Part shown: in pieces, positions 56,546 through 64,000 of the stretch
How the letters are laid out: the number at the start of each line of letters is the position of its first letter
How positions within the stretch are numbered: position 1 is the stretch's first letter
Assembly (NCBI GenBank): GCA_020628865.1
Contig: JAHDEJ010000013.1
Span: 62,001 to 126,000 of the forward strand
DNA length: 64,000 nucleotides
Direction of reading: 5' to 3'
Origin: Acidimicrobiales bacterium
GTDB taxonomy: Bacteria; Actinomycetota; Acidimicrobiia; Acidimicrobiales; SHLQ01
The notes under the pieces: generated by a model
The model's database searches: none
What the model was told of the DNA's origin: nothing
What the model saw: only the letters and a program-made list of their open reading frames with translations
Translations under genes and position numbers: made by a program

Positions 56546-56995
56546 ATGGGACTCTCCGAGCAGATCAAGAGCGACCTCGTCGACGCCATGAAGGCGGGGG
56601 ACGATGTACGCAAAACCACGTTGCGGGCCGTGTTGACGGCGATCAAGACGGCCGAGACCGCCGATGGGGCCGGCGACGAGCTCAGCGATCAGCAAGTGCA
56701 GAAACTGATCGCCACCGAGGTGAAGCAGCGAACCGAAGCCGCCGAGATCTTCGCCGAGGCGGGCGAAGCCGAGCGCGAGGCGAACGAGGTGGCCGAGCGC
56801 GAGGTGCTCCAGGCCTACCTGCCGGCACAGCTGGGAGCCGACGAACTCGATGCACTCGTGGCCGAGGTCATTGCCGATGGCGGCTACACGACCAAGAAGG
56901 ACATGGGGTCGGCGATCAAGGAGGTCATGGCGCGAGCCAAGGGCGCCGCTGATGGCAAAACCGTGTCGGCGGCAGTGGGCAAAGCGCTGAGCTGA
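56546..56995 (+). CDS. GatB/YqeY domain protein
   Basis: MGLSEQIKSDLVDAMKAGDDVRKTTLRAVLTAIKTAE...EREVLQAYLPAQLGADELDALVAEVI. Alternative start 56537. Confidence 0.88.
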   Translation: MGLSEQIKSDLVDAMKAGDDVRKTTLRAVLTAIKTAETADGAGDELSDQQVQKLIATEVKQRTEAAEIFAEAGEAEREANEVAEREVLQAYLPAQLGADELDALVAEVIADGGYTTKKDMGSAIKEVMARAKGAADGKTVSAAVGKALS

Positions 56996-57086
56996 CACCG
57001 CCCATGTGGCGGCACCGTGTGACGCATTCGGCACAGGGTGTCCCATTTCGGCCGACTGCACGCCTTACGACGTCAGTAGATTGTGC

Positions 57087-57156
57087 GGTGGGGCTGACCC
57101 CACCCCAGCGGTGGCGGTGTCCCCAAGGACACGTGGGTCATCTCCCACCAAGATGA
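57087..57156 (+). ncRNA. Candidate structured 5' leader upstream of RND exporter (three hairpins, possible pseudoknot/switch)
   Basis: GGTGGGG-CTGA-CCCCACC (57087-57104); GTGTCC-CCAA-GGACAC (57117-57132); GTGGG-TCATCT-CCCAC (57133-57148) whose loop TCATCT is complementary to AGATGA at 57151-57156. Confidence 0.45.
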
Positions 57157-57185
57157 TCTGAGCCTGCGGGAAGGACGTCAGCCAC

Positions 57186-59819
57186 ATGCTTGCCAACTTC
57201 GTCAACCTCTTCGCCTCCCGGCCGAAGCAGTCGATCGTGCTCTGGTTGGTGATGGTGTTCTTCGGCGCCTTCGCCTACCTGTTCCTCATGCCGCGGGAGG
57301 GCTTCCCCCCGGTCGACGTGCCGATCTCGATCAGTGCCGGCGGCTACTTCGTCGACGACATGGATCTTGTCGACGCCGACGTCACGCAGCCGATCGGCGA
57401 GGCTGTTCTGGCCCTCGACGAGGTCGAGAGCGTGCAGACGTTCTCGCAGCCGTCGTCGTTCTCGGTCATCGCCAATCTTGCGAGCGGAACGACGAGCGTG
57501 GAGGGCGCAGCGCTGATCGACGACGTCGTCGCCGGGCTCGACCTCCCGCCCGAGGCGCAGATCTTCTCGCAGTCGATCGACGCGTCGAAGTTCCTCGATG
57601 AGGGATACGACATCCTCGTTGGCGTCTATGGCTCCACCGACGCCACCGGTGCCGAACTCGAGGCAGCGGCCAACGCAATCGTGGGCGAGATCTCCCACCC
57701 CGACATTGCGTCCGCGCAGGTCGAGGAGATCTTCGACGTCGGCGTCAACCCGGCCACGGGAGAAGAGGTCTCGCTCGAGGCGAGCTTCAACCAGCTGACC
57801 GCCCCGGGTGGCGAGTTTCGGCCCTCGATCGCAATCGGCATCAAGGCAAACCCGGACGTCGACGCGCTCGCGATCCGCGACGCGACCGATGAGGCGCTCG
57901 AGACGGCCCGGGCCGGCCTTCCCGACGGCTTCGAGGCGGTCGTCGCCATCGACTTCGCCACGTTGGTTCGCCAACAGATCAGTTCGCTCCAAGGCAACGT
58001 GCTCACCGGTATCGTCGCCGTGGCCATCATTGCGCTGCTCTGGATCTCGTGGCGGGCGTCGATCATCACGGCGCTGTTCATTCTGACGGTGCTGTCGGCG
58101 TCGCTCGGCGCCCTCTTCCTCATCGGCATTTCGCTCAACACGATCTCGCTGTTCGCACTGATCCTTGCCCTCGGTCTGTTCGTGGATGATGCGATCGTGA
58201 TCACCGAGGCGATCGACGCGTTCAGATCCGAGGGCGATGACGACCTCAACGTGATCCGGCGCGCCATCACCCGTGTCGGCTCGGCGAGTGTGTCCGGCAC
58301 GCTCACCACCATTCTCGTGTTCGCCCCGATGTTGCTGATCGGTGGCATCCTCGGCGGGTTCATCAGGATCCTTCCGATCACGGTGATCGTCTCGCTCCTG
58401 ATCTCGCTGCTGCTCTCGCTGATCTTCATCCCCGTCTTCTCGCGATTCATCGTGCTGCCCGCGCCCCGACCCAACGGTCCACTCAACCGGGCCGAGGCAT
58501 GGGTGGCCGAGCGGGTCGGGTCGCTCCCGGGCATCACGGGCGGGAAGGGCGTTGCCGTGGGTATCGCCGGGTTCCTGCTCAGCATCGTGATGTTCTTCGT
58601 CGGCGTCGGCATCTTCGCCCCGCAGGTCGGCTTCAACATCTTCCCGCCAGCCAAGGACTCCATCAACATCGCGTTGGAGGTCACCTACCCGCCGGGAACG
58701 ACGATCGAGGAGGCGAAGGAGATCGCCCTCGACGTCAACCAGCAGGCGAGCGATGTGCTCGGCGACGAGCTCGAACTCGGCTACCTCTACATCGGTGACG
58801 CTCGAAGCGCCCTTGCGCAGTACAACCTGACCCCGATTGGCGACCGCCCGACCGTCCACGAACTCGTGGACATGGTGCAGCCCATCGGCGATGCGGTGAC
58901 CGACGCACGCGTCGTGTTCTCAGCGATCTCCAATGGTCCGCCGGAACTGCTCTTCCCCTACACGATGCAGGTGTTCGGCGAAGACATCGAAACGTTGGCG
59001 TCCGCCGCAGAGACGCTGCGCGCCGACCTCGACGGTCGCCAGCTCGAGCTTCCGAACGGCGACATCATGACGGTCGTCGAGACCGACGTGGCGCTCGACG
59101 ACGTGGTCGCCCGCGAAGACGGCCGTCGTCTCGTCGAGGTCCGGGCCCGGTTCGACAACGACTCGGTCACGTCGACCACCGCTCGTGCGCAGGAGTACTT
59201 CGAAACCGAATGGACGGCGGATCAGCTGGCCACGTTGGGACTCGAGTCGGATGCGCTTGGCTTCGACTTCGGCCTTGAATCCGACAACCAGGAATCCTTC
59301 TCGAGCCTGCCGATCGCCTTCGGTATTGCACTGATCATGATGCTGGTGCTGCTGATCATCCAGTTCCGCAGTGCCATCCAGTGGTTCCTGGTGTTCACGG
59401 CGATCTTCTTCAGCTTCTTCGGGGTGTTCGGCGGTCTGTTGATCACCGACAACCAGCTCAGCTTCTTCGTGATGCTGGGTCTGATCGGTCTCATCGGTAT
59501 TGCGGTGAACAACACGATTCTGTTGGTGGACTTCGCCAATCAGGAGCGCGACGCCGGCCACGACCGCAAGACGGCGATCTCCAACGCCGTGCGCCAACGG
59601 TTCCGCCCCCTCGTGGCGACCTCGTTGACGACGGTCGGCGGCCTGTTGCCGCTGGCGTTGGCCGACCCGTTCTGGGAGGGCCTGGCCTTCACGATCATCT
59701 TCGGCCTGCTGTCGAGCACGTTCCTCGTGATCCTGTCGTTCCCGTACTACTACCTCGCCATCGAGTGGCTGCGCGACCGCTTCGTCACCCCGTGGCGTCG
59801 CGGGAAGGTCGCTGCCTGA
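57186..59819 (+). CDS. RND-family (AcrB/ACR_tran type) efflux permease, short form (877 aa)
   Basis: LILALGLFVDDAIVITEAIDAF, TLTTILVFAPMLLIGGILGGF, C-terminal LGLIGLIGIAVNNTILLVDFANQ and RPLVATSLTTVGGLLPLALADPFWEGLAFTIIFGLL. Confidence 0.88.
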   Translation: MLANFVNLFASRPKQSIVLWLVMVFFGAFAYLFLMPREGFPPVDVPISISAGGYFVDDMDLVDADVTQPIGEAVLALDEVESVQTFSQPSSFSVIANLASGTTSVEGAALIDDVVAGLDLPPEAQIFSQSIDASKFLDEGYDILVGVYGSTDATGAELEAAANAIVGEISHPDIASAQVEEIFDVGVNPATGEEVSLEASFNQLTAPGGEFRPSIAIGIKANPDVDALAIRDATDEALETARAGLPDGFEAVVAIDFATLVRQQISSLQGNVLTGIVAVAIIALLWISWRASIITALFILTVLSASLGALFLIGISLNTISLFALILALGLFVDDAIVITEAIDAFRSEGDDDLNVIRRAITRVGSASVSGTLTTILVFAPMLLIGGILGGFIRILPITVIVSLLISLLLSLIFIPVFSRFIVLPAPRPNGPLNRAEAWVAERVGSLPGITGGKGVAVGIAGFLLSIVMFFVGVGIFAPQVGFNIFPPAKDSINIALEVTYPPGTTIEEAKEIALDVNQQASDVLGDELELGYLYIGDARSALAQYNLTPIGDRPTVHELVDMVQPIGDAVTDARVVFSAISNGPPELLFPYTMQVFGEDIETLASAAETLRADLDGRQLELPNGDIMTVVETDVALDDVVAREDGRRLVEVRARFDNDSVTSTTARAQEYFETEWTADQLATLGLESDALGFDFGLESDNQESFSSLPIAFGIALIMMLVLLIIQFRSAIQWFLVFTAIFFSFFGVFGGLLITDNQLSFFVMLGLIGLIGIAVNNTILLVDFANQERDAGHDRKTAISNAVRQRFRPLVATSLTTVGGLLPLALADPFWEGLAFTIIFGLLSSTFLVILSFPYYYLAIEWLRDRFVTPWRRGKVAA

Positions 59820-59844
59820 TCTACCGTGTCACCAGGGAGGAATC

Positions 59845-61557
59845 ATGTACGACCTGGTGATTCGCAACGGAACGATCGTCGACGGAACCGGGGGACCCCG
59901 GTTCGTCGGTGACGTCGCCATCGTCGGCGACCGCATCGCGGCCGTCGGCACCGTCGACGGCCCCGGCACGCGAGAGATCGACGCGACCGGCCTGCTGGTG
60001 ACGCCCGGCTTCGTGGACATGCACACGCACTACGACGCCCAGGTCACGTGGGATCCCTACATCACGCCGTCCGGCTGGCACGGCGTGACCACCGTCGTGA
60101 TGGGGAACTGCGGTGTCGGGTTCGCCCCCGTCCGAGCGGACCGACGCGACTTCCTCGTCCGCCTCATGGAGGGGGTTGAAGACATTCCGGGAGCTGCACT
60201 GACCGACGGGATTCAGTGGGACTGGGAGACCTTCCCCGAGTACCTGGATGCGCTCGAGACGCGTCAGTGGGTGGCCGACGTCGGCACCCAGGTGCCGCAT
60301 TCCGCAGTGCGGGCGTGGGTCATGGACGAACGCTGCGCCGACGGCATCGAAGCAACACCAGACGAGATCGCGGCGATGGCCGAGGTCACCGAGGAGGCAC
60401 TGCGCGCCGGCGCCCTCGGGTTCTCCACCTCACGCACGCCGCTGCACAAGTCGGTCGACGGCGACCTCGTACCGGGAACCTCCGCCGACGTCGCCGAGGT
60501 GATCGGCATCGCCGAGGGAATGGCCGCGGCCGGCCACGGCGTGTTCGAGTGTGCGCTGCATCATCCAGAGGTTCCCGAATCGTTCGACTGGATGCGAACC
60601 GTGGCCGAGATGACCGGCAAGCCGGTCGTGTTCAACTTCAACATTTCCGACATCGTCCCCGAGTCCTGGCGCGACGTGCTCTCGATGTTGGACGAAGCTG
60701 CCGCAGACGGCGTCGAGGTCTACGGGCAGATCGCCGGTCGCCCCGTCGGCGTGCTCATGAGCTGGGAGGGCACGCTCAACCCGTTCGTCGGGCGCCCGTC
60801 CTTCGAAGCCGTGCGGCATCTGCCACCGGCCGAGAAGTTGGCGGAACTCCAGCGTCCCGAGGTTCGGGCGGCGATTCTGGCCGAACGCTCGACCGACGAC
60901 CGTCCCATCGTCCGGTTCATTTCCGAAACATGGTCTCGCATGTGGCGCTTCGCCGGCGAGGCGGACTACGAGCCGCCGGCAGACGAGTCGCTCGAGGGAC
61001 TGTCCGGAGGCGATCCGCAGCGGGCGGCTGAGCTGGCCTACGACCACCTCAACTCCGATGACGGCCACGGGATCATCTACTTCCCGTTCCTCAACTACGC
61101 GGCCGGCTCGCTCGAGCCGTTGCGCGAGATGCACGAGCACCCGCGCACCCGCATGGGCCTCTCCGACGGAGGCGCACACTGCGGGACGATCGTCGACGGG
61201 TCGATGCCCACCTACATGCTGGCCTACTGGACTCGGGACCGTGAACGGGGCCCGAAGCTCTCACTCGAACACGTGGTCCACCGCCAGACGCAACAGACGG
61301 CCGAGTTCTACGGCCTCCACGATCGGGGCGTCCTGCGGGCCGGAATGCGGGCCGACGTGAACGTCATCGACCTCGACGGGTTGAGCGTCGATCCGCCCCG
61401 GATGCAATACGACCTTCCCACCGGAGCCCCCCGCTACGTACAGAAGGGGAGGGGCTACCGGTGGACGATCTGTGCCGGGCAGGTCACGGTGGAGAACGAT
61501 GCCTTCACCGGCGCACTCCCGGGAACGTTGCTTCGGGGGCCTCAGGAAGCGGTCTGA
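59845..61557 (+). CDS. Amidohydrolase / N-acyl-D-amino-acid deacylase family
   Basis: [34 protein letters not shown]...[17 protein letters not shown]...[16 protein letters not shown]. Confidence 0.9.
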   Translation: MYDLVIRNGTIVDGTGGPRFVGDVAIVGDRIAAVGTVDGPGTREIDATGLLVTPGFVDMHTHYDAQVTWDPYITPSGWHGVTTVVMGNCGVGFAPVRADRRDFLVRLMEGVEDIPGAALTDGIQWDWETFPEYLDALETRQWVADVGTQVPHSAVRAWVMDERCADGIEATPDEIAAMAEVTEEALRAGALGFSTSRTPLHKSVDGDLVPGTSADVAEVIGIAEGMAAAGHGVFECALHHPEVPESFDWMRTVAEMTGKPVVFNFNISDIVPESWRDVLSMLDEAAADGVEVYGQIAGRPVGVLMSWEGTLNPFVGRPSFEAVRHLPPAEKLAELQRPEVRAAILAERSTDDRPIVRFISETWSRMWRFAGEADYEPPADESLEGLSGGDPQRAAELAYDHLNSDDGHGIIYFPFLNYAAGSLEPLREMHEHPRTRMGLSDGGAHCGTIVDGSMPTYMLAYWTRDRERGPKLSLEHVVHRQTQQTAEFYGLHDRGVLRAGMRADVNVIDLDGLSVDPPRMQYDLPTGAPRYVQKGRGYRWTICAGQVTVENDAFTGALPGTLLRGPQEAV

Positions 61558-62177
61558 CCGAAGACGTCTTCGGCGGCTCGCTCCAGGCCGTGGTCCTCGA
61601 GCGCACCGGTCGACGAGCTCACGATCCCGTCCTGGTCGACGAACACATAGCTCGGCTGCTGCAGGACACCGAAGTGCGCCCACAGCGACACGTCGCCATC
61701 GATCAGGTGGATGATGTTGCTCTCCTCGATGCCGGTGTCGGCGAGAAACTGGATGTAGTCCGTGTCGAGGCTGCCGTTGTGCACCATCACGTACGTGATC
61801 TCGGGGTTCTGCTCGGCAGCGAAGGCGAGCTTCGGTGCCTCCACCGTGCAGATCGGACACGTCGGCGTCACGAAGTTCATGATCAGCGGTCGCTGATCGA
61901 ACAGCGTGCCACCTTCGATGTTCTCGCCGGAGTGCAGCAACGTGGCGTCGAAACCGAACGCCTCGGAGCCCGAAGCGTCCGCCGGGAGCCGGGTGGTCTC
62001 CCAACCCGACAGCGGGTTGTTCAACTCGGACTCGTCGACGAACGCAAGCTCGACGTCGCTCGCAGAGGGTGCGTCGAAGCCACTCTCCACGAGCTCCCCC
62101 CGGGTCGCCCCACAGGCGACCAGGAGGAAGCATCCGCTGAGAACAGCCAGCAGCCGAGCGGTGATCCGGCCGATCAT
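61542..62177 (-). CDS. Thioredoxin/TlpA-like lipoprotein
   Basis: LLAVLSGCFLLVACGATRG lipobox; RPLIMNFVTPTCPICTVEAPKLAFAAEQNPEITYVMVHNG (CPIC). Confidence 0.8.
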   Translation of the reverse strand: MIGRITARLLAVLSGCFLLVACGATRGELVESGFDAPSASDVELAFVDESELNNPLSGWETTRLPADASGSEAFGFDATLLHSGENIEGGTLFDQRPLIMNFVTPTCPICTVEAPKLAFAAEQNPEITYVMVHNGSLDTDYIQFLADTGIEESNIIHLIDGDVSLWAHFGVLQQPSYVFVDQDGIVSSSTGALEDHGLERAAEDVFGQTAS

Positions 62178-63781
62178 CAGCCGGCCTGGCTCGGGATTGC
62201 GGTCAGGGTCACGGCATCGAAGGCGACGGCCGCGGTGCTGGACACGAGGCCCACGTGGCCCGTGGCCGTCGACTGGATCTCACCCATCGGCTCGCCGTTG
62301 AAGGAGACGTACACGACGCCGTCGAGCACACGAGCCGAGATGGTCACGACCTCGCCGGCCGCGGGCGGCGTCACCGGGACGACGACGCCGTCGGTGCCGT
62401 AGTAGCCGCGGTCGTCGTACTGACCCCAGCGGAGCACGGTGCCGTCCTCGGAGAGGTCGATCAACCAGGCACCGGCACGAGAGGCCTCGGAGGCCTGACC
62501 GATCACGATGCCACCGTGGTTGACGCCGTCGAGGTCGTGGAACGACGCTTCGAACACGTAGTTGGCGAGCGCCGGAGCGACGAGGAGTGAGGTGTAGTCG
62601 AAGCCGCAGGTGTTCTGCTGTTCGTACGTGCCGTTGTTGAACGCCCAGCTACCGGACTGGATCAGCCAGTTCTCGGAATCCGGCGTGCCGAAGGTTCCGT
62701 CGTAGAGCACGGTTGCTTCGCTGTAGTCCGCTGCGTTGACCTCGGCGCGGGGCAGCCGGTCCTCGTTCACGTTGGGCGAGCACGATGCACCGGTTCCGAG
62801 TCCGGCGTCGGGAGCCTCGTAGTTCTCGTCGGTCGGTTCTTCGGGCGTCGGCTCGTTCTTGGAACCGACCTCGCCGGTCTCCTCCGGATCGACGACCTTC
62901 TCGCCACTTTCGACAGCCTGGACGTACTCTTCTTCGGCCTTCTCGCCTTCGGGAGTCGACGGCGGGGTTTCGGACGCAGGGCCGTCGACGTCTGGCACGC
63001 CTTCGGGCGGCATGGCGTAGCGGCAGCCGGCGCCGTCGTTCGACTTGGTGGCGACGGTGTTGCCGATCTGGGTGGCGACCGGGTTCGAGCCCGAGTAGCC
63101 GGTGATCTGGTACAGCTCGCTCGAGTTGCGGTTCACGTAGAGGTTGCCGCCGGCCGTCGACCATGCTGCGCCGTAGGCCTTGCTGCTCGACGTGATGAGT
63201 CCTTCGACGACGCCACGAACTTCGACGTTCTGGGCAACTGGATCGAAGACGACGAGCGAGCCGCGGCCGGAAACGCCGTAGAACTTGCCATTCACGTTGG
63301 CGATGTCCGCCACCGTGTAGGTCGGGAAGTCGAGGCCGGGCATGCGCGTTGCCTGACCGGTGGTGACGTCCACGGCGTACCAGCGGTTGGAGCCACGGGC
63401 GATGTACAACAGGCCGTCGTCACCGAAGTCGCCGGTGTACGGGTTGCCGCCGCCCATGTCGATGTCGAGTTCAGCGATCGGCTCGGCAGCGCCGTTGTTG
63501 CCGATGCGCAGGAGCGTGTTGCCCCGCATGCCATAGAGGAAGCCGTCTTCGTGACGGTGGCCCATGGCGTTGTAGTTCGAGTCGTCGGCACCCACCTGGC
63601 GGTAGTGGCCGGTGGCCGGGTCGAGCTCGGCCATCTGCCCGGAGATCACCTGGTAGAAGCCGGGTTCACATTGCCAGGCGTCGCCTTGGGCCCCGACCTC
63701 CCGCTGCGGCGCAATTGCCACGAGAGAGACCATGAACACCGCAAGGACGGCGAGAATGGGAAGTCGTACGTTGTTGGTCAT
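62177..63781 (-). CDS. Secreted protein: N-terminal propeller-like (DUF6923-like) + linker + C-terminal concanavalin/LamG-like domain
   Basis: Signal peptide MTNNVRLPILAVLAVFMVSLVAIAPQREVGAQ; repeats GFLYGMRGNTLLRIG / GLLYIARGSNRWYAVDVTTG / GKFYGVSGRGSLVVFDP; C-term VLYDGTFGTPDSENWLIQSGSWAFNNGTYEQ. Confidence 0.72.
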   Translation of the reverse strand: MTNNVRLPILAVLAVFMVSLVAIAPQREVGAQGDAWQCEPGFYQVISGQMAELDPATGHYRQVGADDSNYNAMGHRHEDGFLYGMRGNTLLRIGNNGAAEPIAELDIDMGGGNPYTGDFGDDGLLYIARGSNRWYAVDVTTGQATRMPGLDFPTYTVADIANVNGKFYGVSGRGSLVVFDPVAQNVEVRGVVEGLITSSSKAYGAAWSTAGGNLYVNRNSSELYQITGYSGSNPVATQIGNTVATKSNDGAGCRYAMPPEGVPDVDGPASETPPSTPEGEKAEEEYVQAVESGEKVVDPEETGEVGSKNEPTPEEPTDENYEAPDAGLGTGASCSPNVNEDRLPRAEVNAADYSEATVLYDGTFGTPDSENWLIQSGSWAFNNGTYEQQNTCGFDYTSLLVAPALANYVFEASFHDLDGVNHGGIVIGQASEASRAGAWLIDLSEDGTVLRWGQYDDRGYYGTDGVVVPVTPPAAGEVVTISARVLDGVVYVSFNGEPMGEIQSTATGHVGLVSSTAAVAFDAVTLTAIPSQAG

Positions 63782-63842
63782 TTCGTTTCCGCCTGCTTCT
63801 TTGGAGGGTGGGTTCCGCATCACACCCGATCTTGACTACGGA

Positions 63843-63887
63843 GTGCCGAACGCCCTGCTTGAGTTACAGAACGGTGATGTTCGGCAC
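63843..63887. promoter_or_regulatory. Inverted repeat in divergent intergenic region
   Basis: GTGCCGAAC ... GTTCGGCAC, perfect 9-bp arms, 27-nt gap. Confidence 0.6.
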
Positions 63888-63968
63888 CGGTATTGGACGG
63901 CCGGTCCACTGGACCTCCGGTCCAGTTGCGAGCGACACTGAGAACGACACCGCAACCCAGGGGGCTCA

Positions 63969-64000
63969 ATGGAAAAGCACAAGTATCTGCTCGACGAATC
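63969..64000 (+). CDS. Start of an unidentified CDS truncated by the window end
   Basis: ATGGAAAAGCACAAGTATCTGCTCGACGAATC, open to the edge. Confidence 0.35.
   Translation, partial: MEKHKYLLDE

Noticed and set aside
57087-57156. Leader considered as mini-ykkC (guanidine-II) or ykkC-III riboswitch
   Set aside because: Hairpin loops are CTGA and CCAA, not ACGR, and I cannot match the ykkC-III consensus by eye; kept only as an unassigned structured leader.

Overview
High-GC bacterial chromosomal window. The WhiB regulator, ECF sigma/ZAS anti-sigma pair, CofC, F420-type LLM oxidoreductase, Mca-like amidase and ImuA'/ImuB/DnaE2 set point to an actinobacterium; an Acidimicrobiia-like origin is my inference. 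It is gene-dense: about 60 CDS on both strands. I recognised no rRNA, tRNA, CRISPR array, prophage or transposase. Most genes are housekeeping or metabolic. Regions I consider most worth follow-up: (1) a split SOS mutagenesis cassette, with imuA'-imuB (34019-36291) and dnaE2 (43057-46437) separated by eight genes and each preceded by a GAAC-N4-GTTC LexA-type box; (2) a GGTGCCAGGCACC palindrome cluster with a perfect 2x40-bp tandem repeat directly upstream of the dnaE2 SOS box, with a related palindrome at 10.5 kb; (3) a STAND-ATPase/SARP-type regulator in a putative operon with an unknown gene, with ~11-bp-phased direct repeats upstream and a 33-codon-scale hydrophobic ORF at its 3' end; (4) a multi-hairpin leader with a possible pseudoknot or switch upstream of an RND-type exporter; (5) an SLC41/MgtE-like transporter next to a duplicated PhoU-RCK_C protein; (6) a short repeat shared between an intergenic terminator cluster and the coding sequence of a HerA-like ATPase. 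All family calls are from reading the translations; no database search was run.
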